Shown here in pieces: positions 31,578 through 39,541 of a stretch of 64,000 nucleotides of DNA. Origin of the DNA: Gluconobacter cerevisiae (GTDB lineage Bacteria; Pseudomonadota; Alphaproteobacteria; Acetobacterales; Acetobacteraceae); assembly GCF_015244675.1 (NCBI RefSeq), contig NZ_JABCQO010000004.1, positions 62,001-126,000 of the forward strand. The letters are read 5' to 3'. Both the position numbers and the translations under genes were made by a program. The notes below the pieces were generated by a model, which was not told the DNA's origin, made no database searches, and saw only the letters and a program-made list of their open reading frames with translations. Numbering within the stretch: position 1 is the stretch's first letter; each line of letters starts with the position of its first letter.

Positions 31578-31865
31578 TCAGACCCCGTCCACGATCACGA
31601 CATTATACGGCCCGGCCTTCCAGCGATGCTCTGCAGCCTTCTGGTAGGCCGGGCTTTCGTACCACGCGCGGGCCGAAGCCGCGTCCGGGAACTCGATAAT
31701 CACCACACCATCAGGCTCGGTGCCTTCGAGTTTTTCCTGCTTGCCATAGGCGGCGAGGATTTTGGCCGGAAACCCTTTGAAGGTTTCAGCCACGACCTCC
31801 GAATATTTCTTGAATTCAGCGGGATCGGCCAGTTTTTCACGAATGAACAGGGCATAGGCAGGCAT
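31578..31865 (-). CDS. DUF1330 family protein
   Basis: This 95-residue protein has a ferredoxin-like alpha-beta fold related to dimeric barrels (YALFIREKLADPAEFKKYSE, then VIIEFPDAASARAWYESPAY). Function of the family is unknown. GGAGAG lies before the ATG at 31865, which I prefer to the longer frame from 31925. It is convergent with ilvA, only three bases apart. Confidence 0.85.
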   Translation of the reverse strand: MPAYALFIREKLADPAEFKKYSEVVAETFKGFPAKILAAYGKQEKLEGTEPDGVVIIEFPDAASARAWYESPAYQKAAEHRWKAGPYNVVIVDGV

Positions 31866-31946
31866 GAAATGCTCTCCACAGGATGAGCCCCCATACCCGC
31901 CACAAAACGCCTGACATTTCAGCACACAAGACCGTGTGCCCGTGCT

Positions 31947-32585
31947 TTAGCGCGTTCCGAACAGACGGTCGCCCGCATCTCCAAGGCCCGGAACAATATA
32001 GCCATGCTCATCCAGATGGCTGTCGATCGAACAGGTCACGATCTGCACATCAGGATGCAGTTCCGCCATATGGGCAATGCCTTCCGGAACGGCCAGCAGG
32101 CAGGCAAAGATCGGGTTCGTTGCCCCGGCAGCCTTTACGCGGGTCAGCGCAGCCGCAGCAGAGTGCCCTGTCGCGAGCATCGGATCGAGCACGATGCAGG
32201 TCCGGCCTGGAACATCGCTCGGCATATTGAAGTAGTATTCACTCACTTCAAGCGTCTCATGATCCCGACGCAACCCGATATGCCCCACACGCGCGGACGG
32301 AACCAGATCCAGCATCCCGTCCAAAAGACCGTTTCCTGCCCGCAGGATGGAGACAAAACACAGCTTCTTGCCGTCCAGCTCTTCGCCTTCCATCGGTCCG
32401 CTCGGCGCTTCGATATGACGCGGAGCCAGCGACAGGTTCCGTGTGGCTTCATAAGCCAGCAGCAGGCTGAGTTCGCGCGTCAGACGACGGAAACCTGCCG
32501 TGGATGTGTTGTGGTCACGCAGACGGGTCAGCTTGTGGCGCACCAGCGGATGGTCGAGAACGATAGGCGGCAGCGCCTTGCTCAT
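31947..32585 (-). CDS. upp: Uracil phosphoribosyltransferase
   Basis: This 212-residue salvage enzyme makes UMP from uracil and PRPP. The PRPP loop is [16 protein letters not shown], and the uracil-binding C-terminus reads [39 protein letters not shown] is the usual start. The ATG at 32585 has GGAGAAAAAGC upstream and overlaps the msrB stop, so upp is translated after msrB on one transcript. Confidence 0.95.
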   Translation of the reverse strand: MSKALPPIVLDHPLVRHKLTRLRDHNTSTAGFRRLTRELSLLLAYEATRNLSLAPRHIEAPSGPMEGEELDGKKLCFVSILRAGNGLLDGMLDLVPSARVGHIGLRRDHETLEVSEYYFNMPSDVPGRTCIVLDPMLATGHSAAAALTRVKAAGATNPIFACLLAVPEGIAHMAELHPDVQIVTCSIDSHLDEHGYIVPGLGDAGDRLFGTR

Positions 32586-32998
32586 GCTTTTTCTCCTTCG
32601 GCCGGGCGGAAATCGAGCGCCAGACCGTTCATACAATAACGCAACCCCGTGGGCGGCGGCCCATCGGGAAAGACATGCCCCAGATGACCCTTGCAGTTCG
32701 CACAGTGAACTTCCGTGCGGACCATGCCATAGCGGCTGTCCTGCGTGGTTTCGACACCGCCGGAGAGAGGCTGGAAAAATGACGGCCAGCCACTGCCGCT
32801 GTCATATTTGGCCTCCGAGGAGAACAACGGGCGTCCACAGGCCGCACAGGCATAGATTCCCGCGCGTTTCTCGTCATTGAGCGGGCTGGAACCAGGGCGT
32901 TCCGTGCCGTGCTCGTGAAGAATACGCCATTGCTCGGGTGTCAGGCCAACGCCGCAACCACTGCCGGTCTGCCCATTCGGGTCGCAACTCTGGGTCAT
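32582..32998 (-). CDS. msrB: Peptide-methionine (R)-S-oxide reductase MsrB
   Basis: This 138-residue enzyme repairs oxidised methionine. Two CxxC zinc motifs are present (CAACGRPLF and CANCKGHLG). The core [11 protein letters not shown] and [20 protein letters not shown], with the catalytic cysteine in RYCMN, are complete. A Cys/Gly-rich N-terminal extension ([14 protein letters not shown]) precedes the domain. It is probably cytosolic and co-transcribed with upp. Confidence 0.94.
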   Translation of the reverse strand: MTQSCDPNGQTGSGCGVGLTPEQWRILHEHGTERPGSSPLNDEKRAGIYACAACGRPLFSSEAKYDSGSGWPSFFQPLSGGVETTQDSRYGMVRTEVHCANCKGHLGHVFPDGPPPTGLRYCMNGLALDFRPAEGEKA

Positions 32999-33100
32999 AC
33001 TGGTTCTCCGGAAACTCTGAGGGACGTCTTCTGGGAATGGATCTTGGTGGATGTATGAAAGCGCGGCCGTATTTTGTCACGCATCTTAAACTGTCACGAC

Positions 33101-33125
33101 GCAACCCGGCACGGCGAAACCCGTT
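33101..33125 (+). promoter_or_regulatory. EcfG-like stress promoter for csbD
   Basis: GCAAC (33101-33105), a 16-base spacer and CGTT (33122-33125) match the alphaproteobacterial EcfG consensus GGAAC-N16/17-CGTT with one mismatch. The -10 ends 36 bases before the csbD ATG, like the perfect match at 53564-53589. Confidence 0.5.
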
Positions 33126-33161
33126 AATATCTGCACAACATCAAGACGGAAGGATCCGGTC

Positions 33162-33353
33162 ATGAGTTCCATCGAAGACAAGATCAAAGGCGTTGCCAAT
33201 CAGGTGACGGGTAAGATCAAGGAAGAAGTCGGCCACGTGACGAACGATGAGAAGCTTGAGGCTGAAGGCATTGCCCAGAACCTCAAGGGCAAAGTCCAGA
33301 AGGGCGTCGGAGACGCCAAGGATGCGGTCAAGAGCGGCGTCGACAAACTCTGA
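33162..33353 (+). CDS. CsbD family stress protein
   Basis: This 63-residue highly charged protein has the CsbD pattern: DKIKGVANQVTGKIKEEVG, then NLKGKVQKGVGDAKDAV. Family members are abundant under general stress control in many bacteria, but the molecular role is unknown. GGAAGG precedes the ATG. An EcfG-like promoter lies upstream and a terminator follows 25 bases on, so it is a single-gene unit. Confidence 0.9.
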   Translation: MSSIEDKIKGVANQVTGKIKEEVGHVTNDEKLEAEGIAQNLKGKVQKGVGDAKDAVKSGVDKL

Positions 33354-33378
33354 AGCCAGCCTCCCGATCACAATGCAG

Positions 33379-33405
33379 CGCCCGCCTTCACGGCGGGCGT
33401 TCGCA
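33379..33405 (+). terminator. Hairpin after csbD
   Basis: CGCCCGCC (33379-33386) pairs with GGCGGGCG (33392-33399) around TTCAC. The following TTCGCATTTG is only weakly T-rich, so termination may be partial, with gpmI 65 bases on. Confidence 0.6.
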
Positions 33406-33468
33406 TTTGCGGGGAATGGTGGCATGATGAACGACAGTTCACTCCTTCCTTCCCTTCAGGAGACTGCC

Positions 33469-35001
33469 ATGTCTGCATCCTCAACGCCCCGCCCCGTCAT
33501 GCTGGTCATTCTCGACGGCTTCGGCTGGCGCGAGGATGCATCAGACAACGCAGTCCGCCTCGCCAATACCCCAACATTCGACACGCTCTGGGCCACAAGC
33601 TCTCATGCGTTTCTGAAAACATCAGGCGAGGATGTCGGTCTTCCTGACGGACAGATGGGCAATTCCGAAGTCGGACATCTGAATATCGGTGCCGGTCGCG
33701 TCGTCATGCAGGAATTGCCTCGCATTTCCCGCAGCGCCCGGGATGGCTCCCTGGCTCAGAACCCTGTCCTGCTGGAGCACATCGCAGCGCTGAAAGCCTC
33801 GGGCGGAACCTGCCATCTCATGGGTCTGATCTCGCCCGGCGGCGTGCATGCCCATCAGGACCATGTCGTTGCATTGGCCAAAATTGTCAACGCAGCAGGC
33901 GTTCCCGTCGCCGTTCATATCTTTAGCGATGGCCGCGATACGGCTCCGCGCTCCGGTGAACAGTTCATCGGAAAATTCCTCACGGATCTGCCAGCCACCG
34001 TAAAAATCGCCACACTCAGCGGCCGCTATTATGCCATGGACCGGGACCGCCGCTGGGAACGTGTTGGGCTGGCCGTCGCGGCCATTCGGGATGCGAAGGG
34101 GCCTCACGCCACGGATGCACTCTCCGCGCTTCAGGCCAGTTACGACAGCGATAAGGGTGATGAGTTCGTGCTTCCCACCGTGCTGGGCGACTACGCTGGC
34201 ATGAAGGACGGAGACGGCATCCTCTCCTGCAACTTCCGCGCAGACCGTATCCGCCAGCTTCTGGACGTTCTGGTCCTTCCGGATTTCGCAGAATATGAGA
34301 GCGGACGGAAGATAAAGTTCGCGTCTGTCTGCGGCATGTCCCGCTATTCCGACCATCTGGCCCCTTACATGAGTGTGCTGTTCTCCAAGGTGCCGCTCGA
34401 TGATCTACTGGGGGATGTGGTAGCCAAAGCGGGCAGAACGCAACTTCGCATGGCGGAGACAGAAAAATATCCGCACGTCACCTACTTCCTCAACGGAGGC
34501 CGCGAAGTCCAGTTCGAGGGTGAGGAGCGCATTCTGGTCCCGTCCCCCAAGGTAGCGACCTACGATCTCCAGCCCGAAATGTCCGCACCCGAACTGACGG
34601 ACAAGGCTGTTGCCGCCATCGAGAGCGGCAAATTCGACATGATCGTCCTGAATTTCGCCAATCCGGACATGGTCGGCCACACAGGCTCCCTGCCCGCCGC
34701 CATCAAGGCCTGCGAAACGGTCGACCAGGGGCTGGGCCGCATCAATACCGCCATTGCCGAAGCCGGCGGGGCCCTGCTCGTCACGGCGGATCATGGTAAC
34801 TGCGAAACCATGCGAGACCCTGTGACGGGCGGCGCTCATACGTCCCACACACTGAATGTCGTCCCAGTCATTCTGGCCCATGCTCATGGCAAAACCATTC
34901 ATGACGGTCGTCTGGCAGATCTCGCTCCAACCATGTTGGCCCTCATGAACATCAGGCAGCCTGACGCAATGACGGGTGTCTCCCTGCTTGAAAGCCCCTG
35001 A
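33469..35001 (+). CDS. gpmI: Cofactor-independent phosphoglycerate mutase
   Basis: This 510-residue dimanganese enzyme interconverts 3- and 2-phosphoglycerate. The N-terminal metal site reads MLVILDGFGWRED and the catalytic serine lies in PDGQMGNSEVGHLNIGAGR. The transferase domain shows HIFSDGRDTAP and the C-terminal metal site VTADHGNCE. AGGAG precedes the ATG at 33469; longer frames extend back into csbD and are not credible. The last 26 bases overlap the next gene. Confidence 0.95.
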   Translation: MSASSTPRPVMLVILDGFGWREDASDNAVRLANTPTFDTLWATSSHAFLKTSGEDVGLPDGQMGNSEVGHLNIGAGRVVMQELPRISRSARDGSLAQNPVLLEHIAALKASGGTCHLMGLISPGGVHAHQDHVVALAKIVNAAGVPVAVHIFSDGRDTAPRSGEQFIGKFLTDLPATVKIATLSGRYYAMDRDRRWERVGLAVAAIRDAKGPHATDALSALQASYDSDKGDEFVLPTVLGDYAGMKDGDGILSCNFRADRIRQLLDVLVLPDFAEYESGRKIKFASVCGMSRYSDHLAPYMSVLFSKVPLDDLLGDVVAKAGRTQLRMAETEKYPHVTYFLNGGREVQFEGEERILVPSPKVATYDLQPEMSAPELTDKAVAAIESGKFDMIVLNFANPDMVGHTGSLPAAIKACETVDQGLGRINTAIAEAGGALLVTADHGNCETMRDPVTGGAHTSHTLNVVPVILAHAHGKTIHDGRLADLAPTMLALMNIRQPDAMTGVSLLESP

Positions 35002-36268
35002 TTCACGACACATTCTGCCGCTTGCCCTGCTCCTGTCGTCCCACTGGGCGGCAGCGCATCATGCGGCACACCATCATGCCGCGAAATCAACGCTGACAGC
35101 ACCAAGCGCGGGGCAGAGAGCCCTCGCACGCGCACAGGCCGCGCGTCGCGCGCTGGAACAACAACAGGCCTCTGAAGCCGCAACCCTGCGGGCCAAGCAG
35201 ATCGCGTCGGCACAGGCCGAAGCAAAAGCCAAGCAGGACACAGCCCGGACGCTCGCCTACACCGCCCAGACTCATACGGCCCAGTCTGCTCTGGACAACA
35301 CTCAGAGCCGCATCCAAACCCTGCGAAACACTATTGCAGAACTACAAAACAAACGGACGGCCGTTCAGGCAGACATCCGTCAGCAGAATGCCGCCCTGCA
35401 ACCCCTGCTCCCCATCGCAGCGCGCCTGTCCATCGCACCTGACGCCGCCTTGCTGGCATCGCCGGAAACGGCATCTGAAAGCGTCACCGCCCTGTCCATT
35501 CTCGGCGGCTTTTCCCAGCTCACTCGGCAGCGCGCCCAGACCCTTCAGTCCCGCGAAGACGAACTCCATGCCATCGGCAACGATCTGGAACAGCACCAGA
35601 AGGAGCTTTCGACCCTGCTGACGCAACAGACGCATGAACGCAATACCGCTGCCACCCGGACCCGAATTGCAGCGCATCAGGAAGCCGTCGCAGATCAGGG
35701 CGCGCAAAAAGCCCGCAAAGCCGTTGCCGATGCCATGCAGGCCGCAGCGGATCTGTCTGCGGAAATCACCAGTCTGGTACGGCAGGAAGCACAGGCCCGC
35801 GCCGAACTTGAAAAAGAAGCCGCAGCCCTCGCCCGCCAGCACGAGTTCGAACGTGCCCGTCATGCGCGCTCGCAGGCCCAGTCTCTCTCCTCCGCCGGAC
35901 AGGGCGTTTCCAGCACCGGCGGCCACGCCCCGGTTCCGGGCCATGTTGCGATCCGCTGGGGGCAGGCAACAGAAGCCGGTCCGGCCACCGGCATCACCTA
36001 CGCCGCCCTCTCCTCCGCTCCCGTGCAAGCTCCGTGTACAGGCCGAGTCGAATTTGCCGGTCCTTTCCGCTCTTTCGGACAGATGCTGATCCTTGATTGC
36101 GGGCGCAACTATCGTTTCGTGCTGTCCGGGCTAGGCCAGCTGACTGTTTCGGGTGGCCAAAGCATCAGGAAAGCTGCCACACTCGGCCAGATGCCTGCGG
36201 CGGAAGGAATGCTTTTTGTCCAGCTCCGCCACGGCGCACAGGTGGTCAGCCCGGCTCCTTTCCTCTGA
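34976..36268 (+). CDS. EnvC-like murein hydrolase activator
   Basis: This 430-residue periplasmic protein has a signal peptide (ILPLALLLSSHWAAAHH), about 250 residues of coiled coil (from QRALARAQAARRALEQQQ) and a C-terminal LytM/M23-like domain (APCTGRVEFAGPFRSFGQML). The zinc-ligand histidines of active M23 peptidases are not visible, as in EnvC, which activates amidases at the division site instead of cutting peptidoglycan. The start GTG at 34976 lies 26 bases inside gpmI. It precedes ctpA and the deacetylase gene, a common alphaproteobacterial cell-wall cluster. Confidence 0.87.
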   Translation: MSPCLKAPDSRHILPLALLLSSHWAAAHHAAHHHAAKSTLTAPSAGQRALARAQAARRALEQQQASEAATLRAKQIASAQAEAKAKQDTARTLAYTAQTHTAQSALDNTQSRIQTLRNTIAELQNKRTAVQADIRQQNAALQPLLPIAARLSIAPDAALLASPETASESVTALSILGGFSQLTRQRAQTLQSREDELHAIGNDLEQHQKELSTLLTQQTHERNTAATRTRIAAHQEAVADQGAQKARKAVADAMQAAADLSAEITSLVRQEAQARAELEKEAAALARQHEFERARHARSQAQSLSSAGQGVSSTGGHAPVPGHVAIRWGQATEAGPATGITYAALSSAPVQAPCTGRVEFAGPFRSFGQMLILDCGRNYRFVLSGLGQLTVSGGQSIRKAATLGQMPAAEGMLFVQLRHGAQVVSPAPFL

Positions 36269-36396
36269 GCCGGTTTGCCGAGCGCGTCTGACCTTGTAGG
36301 ATCATATCTTAGTAATTTGGCAACCTGAACCGGCCTAGTCTCCCCACGGAGCACCGTCGGCCAGCAGGTTCCTTCGTGCCCGAGGATGGAGATCAC

Positions 36397-37854
36397 ATGA
36401 AGTTTCGCAGTGGCCTGTTGCTGGGCACCGCCTTTCTGGCCGGACTGGCTGTCGGACCGGGCGCCCTGCGTCTTGCTGGCTCCAGCGACTTTCCGGGCGC
36501 AGCCTTCGCCCGTGAGATTTCTCATGACAACAGCGCGGAAACCGTCCGCCTGCTGACGTTGCTGGGAACGGTCATGGACGTGGTGAAGGCGGAATACGTC
36601 CACCCCGTGTCTGACAAAGACCTCATCAATAACGCGCTGGATGGCATGGTCGGCAACCTCGACCCCCATTCCTCCTACATGACCGCAGCCCAGTTCCACG
36701 ACATGCAGACCGAGATTTCGGGCAAGTTCGGCGGTCTAGGCCTTCAGGTTCAGGGCGAATCCGGTCATGTCCGCGTCGTCTCCCCGATCGACGGCACCCC
36801 GGCCGCGCGCGCTGGCATCCAGCCGGGCGATTTCATCACGATGGTCGACCACAAGAGCATCGACGACCTGACGCTGGATCAGGCCGTCCGCAAGATGCGT
36901 GGCGATCCGGGCACCAAAATCAGCCTGACAGTCGTGCGCCCCAAGACCGGCAAGACGCTGACCTTCGACATGACGCGTGAAATCGTCCATGTTCAGATCG
37001 TAAAGTCGGCACTTTATGGCAGCACAGGCTATATTCGTCTGACCGAATTCGATGACGATCTCGAAGGCGCCATGCATGCCGCGTTCGACAAACTCAAGGC
37101 AGAAGCCGCCAAAACTCCCGGCGGCAAGCTGACCGGAATCATCCTCGATCTGCGCTCCAATCCGGGCGGCAAGCTCGATCAGGCCATCGCGGTTGCGGAC
37201 GACTTCATCAAGGACGGAGAAATCGTCTCCATTCGTGGTCGCCATGCGGAAAATAACCAGCGCTGGGATGCGAAAGGCACGGACATTACCAACGGCCTTC
37301 CGATCGTCGTTTTGACGAATGGCGGCTCAGCCTCGGCCAGTGAAATCGTGGCTGGCGCACTGAAGGACCATCACCGCGCCATTATCCTCGGCGAAAAGAC
37401 TTTCGGTAAGGGTTCGGTCCAGACCCTGATCCCGATCGGAGATCAGGGCGCAGTCCGCCTGACGACAGCCCGCTACTACACGCCATCCGGGCGTTCCATT
37501 CAGGGCCTTGGGATCACTCCCGATATTCCCGTCTCCGAAACGAAGGATGACGACGCTTTCGGATATCGTGAAGCGGATCTGTCCCACATTCTGACGAATA
37601 TCGGCGGCAACCGGACAACCGAAACGCCGCGCACCGATATTCCGCCGATTGCGAAATCCATTCCCAAGATGCCGGATGCCAACTGGCCCGCATTTGACGT
37701 GACGAAGCCTGCGACGGATTTCCAGCTTCAGCAGGCCATCAAGGTCATCAACGCCATGGCAGGTATTTCAAATCCGGCTCCGGCGACAGCACCGGCAACC
37801 GAAGTCAAAGCTGCCACTCCTGCTACCCCCAAACCGCCTGAAGCACATCACTGA
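36397..37854 (+). CDS. ctpA: S41 C-terminal processing protease
   Basis: This 485-residue protease has an N-terminal signal or anchor (GLLLGTAFLAGLAVGPGAL), a PDZ domain (GGLGLQVQGESGHVRVVSPI) and the S41 catalytic domain. The serine lies in NGGSASASEIVAGAL and the lysine in GEKTFGKGSVQTL. Such enzymes trim C-termini of envelope proteins and control cell-wall hydrolases. GGAGAT precedes the ATG. A Thr/Pro/Ala-rich tail ends the chain. Confidence 0.94.
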   Translation: MKFRSGLLLGTAFLAGLAVGPGALRLAGSSDFPGAAFAREISHDNSAETVRLLTLLGTVMDVVKAEYVHPVSDKDLINNALDGMVGNLDPHSSYMTAAQFHDMQTEISGKFGGLGLQVQGESGHVRVVSPIDGTPAARAGIQPGDFITMVDHKSIDDLTLDQAVRKMRGDPGTKISLTVVRPKTGKTLTFDMTREIVHVQIVKSALYGSTGYIRLTEFDDDLEGAMHAAFDKLKAEAAKTPGGKLTGIILDLRSNPGGKLDQAIAVADDFIKDGEIVSIRGRHAENNQRWDAKGTDITNGLPIVVLTNGGSASASEIVAGALKDHHRAIILGEKTFGKGSVQTLIPIGDQGAVRLTTARYYTPSGRSIQGLGITPDIPVSETKDDDAFGYREADLSHILTNIGGNRTTETPRTDIPPIAKSIPKMPDANWPAFDVTKPATDFQLQQAIKVINAMAGISNPAPATAPATEVKAATPATPKPPEAHH

Positions 37855-37871
37855 CAAGGACATCCCGGATC

Positions 37872-39032
37872 GTGCAGAACCGTCCCGCCTCCAGCCGTGC
37901 AGGGCTCTGGCAACGACTTCCCGTTATCGGACGCCTTCTGATCGCGTTCTGGGCCGTCCTTCTCGCAGGAGGGGCCGGAGCAGCGGCGTTCCTGTTCCAT
38001 CATCAGAAACCTGTCGTTCTGGCAACAATTACTCCCTCGGCGCGACCGGAAGTGCCCTCTGCACAAAACGCTTCCTCAATCGTCTCCACACCGGTGCCGA
38101 AAGAGGCGGCACGCCCTGTCAGTCCATCTGAGGTGCCGCAACCTGCAACGCCGGTTGCGGCACCGACAGTTATTCCCGCCAAAGCCGTTCCGCCCACACC
38201 GACAGCACCTTCAACTGCCGTGACGCAGCAGGCCCTGCCGTCGGTGTCGTCGTCTGCCGCCGCCAGTTCAGCAGCCGTCGTCAGACCGCCTTCACCCGCA
38301 GTTCCAGCCGACAAAACCGCCATTGCAATCGTACTTCAGGGTTTTGGCTATTCCGACGCGCTGACCTACGATGTTCTTTCGCGCATTCCAGCCCCGGTCG
38401 CGGTCGGGATTTCGCCTTATGTGAGCAATATCGGCGACATTGCTGCCCGCGCCCATGCCAGCCATCGTGAAGTCTATGTCACGCTTCCGATGCAGAGCGC
38501 GCATCCCGAACGCGTGGATGAGGGCTCGCACGCACTGGGATATGGCAACTCCGCCGCCGATGATCAGCGTGAACTGGAATGGTGTCTTTCACGGGCCACA
38601 GGCGCGGAAGGCCTGACGGATGCTTCTGAAAACGGAGACGATCAACCGGGCGGCGGTTACGCGACCTCGCCGGATTTTGCTCCGATTGCCAGCATCATTA
38701 GCAATAAAGGGCTTCTTTATCTGGCTGGCTCTGCACAGGATGGTCGCCGCACGCGCGGCATGACCGCGACGTCCTGGATTGATGGCGATGCGGATGCTGC
38801 CACTGTAGACAGCCGCCTTGCCGCTCTACTGCCCCAGGACGGAAAGCCCACGAAAATTCTGCTGATGGTCGGTCCTGTCACCCCCGTCATGATCGACCGT
38901 CTTGCAAACTGGCTCAAGGGCCCGGCAGCAGGCAGCTTTGTTCTGGTGCCGCCGTCCAGTTTCGTCGATAGCGGCATTGGAAATGATCAGGCCACCAATC
39001 TGCTGTCTTCCAGCCCGGTTGCCCCTTTATGA
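37872..39032 (+). CDS. Divergent polysaccharide deacetylase family protein
   Basis: This 386-residue protein has one N-terminal membrane helix (LLIAFWAVLLAGGAGAAAFL), a 110-residue Pro/Ala/Thr/Ser-rich linker and a C-terminal divergent deacetylase domain. That domain begins IAIVLQGFGYSDALTYDVLS, and then GISPYVSNIGDIAARAHASH. The first aspartate of the usual DDxG site is replaced (LQGFG), so catalysis is doubtful. Its place between ctpA and rppH is conserved in alphaproteobacteria. The start is GTG at 37872 with AAGGA upstream. Confidence 0.82.
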   Translation: MQNRPASSRAGLWQRLPVIGRLLIAFWAVLLAGGAGAAAFLFHHQKPVVLATITPSARPEVPSAQNASSIVSTPVPKEAARPVSPSEVPQPATPVAAPTVIPAKAVPPTPTAPSTAVTQQALPSVSSSAAASSAAVVRPPSPAVPADKTAIAIVLQGFGYSDALTYDVLSRIPAPVAVGISPYVSNIGDIAARAHASHREVYVTLPMQSAHPERVDEGSHALGYGNSAADDQRELEWCLSRATGAEGLTDASENGDDQPGGGYATSPDFAPIASIISNKGLLYLAGSAQDGRRTRGMTATSWIDGDADAATVDSRLAALLPQDGKPTKILLMVGPVTPVMIDRLANWLKGPAAGSFVLVPPSSFVDSGIGNDQATNLLSSSPVAPL

Positions 39033-39541
39033 GCGATTGCATGACCCTGCCCTATCGTCCGAATGTCGGAATTGCGCTCTTTAATCGGGAGGGCAAGCTG
39101 TTCATCGCCTGCCGGACGGATCTTCCGGGCCGTGTCTGGCAGTGCCCACAGGGCGGCATTGATGAGGGCGAGACGCCCGAAACAGCCGCCATACGAGAGA
39201 TGGGTGAAGAAATCGGCACAAGCAACGCCCGCATTCTTGCCGAACGTGAGGGGTGGCTGTCCTATGATCTGCCATCTGCCCTGATCGGCAAGGCTCTGGG
39301 TGGCCGCTTCCGGGGGCAGACCCAGAAGTGGTTCGTGATGGGATATGAAGGACAGGATTCCGATATTCGGCTGGATCTTCATGAGCCAGCAGAATTCGAC
39401 TGTTGGGAATGGGTTGAGCCGAATGATGTTCTGGAACGCGATCTGGGCTTCAAGAAAGACCTGTATGCCGCATTAATCCCAGAACTGACGGCCCTGTTTC
39501 AGGCCGCCGCCAAAGACTGGGTTCGTACCAGCCGTGCATAA
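39029..39541 (+). CDS. rppH: RNA pyrophosphohydrolase RppH
   Basis: This 170-residue Nudix hydrolase removes pyrophosphate from mRNA 5' ends and starts RNase E-dependent decay. It opens LPYRPNVGIALFNREGKLFI, and the Nudix box reads GGIDEGETPETAAIREMGEEIG, complete in its Glu ligands. WFVMGYEGQDSDIRL is also typical of RppH. It starts inside the deacetylase stop (ATGA). Its last 43 bases overlap the convergent ABC transporter gene. Confidence 0.93.
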   Translation: MSDCMTLPYRPNVGIALFNREGKLFIACRTDLPGRVWQCPQGGIDEGETPETAAIREMGEEIGTSNARILAEREGWLSYDLPSALIGKALGGRFRGQTQKWFVMGYEGQDSDIRLDLHEPAEFDCWEWVEPNDVLERDLGFKKDLYAALIPELTALFQAAAKDWVRTSRA

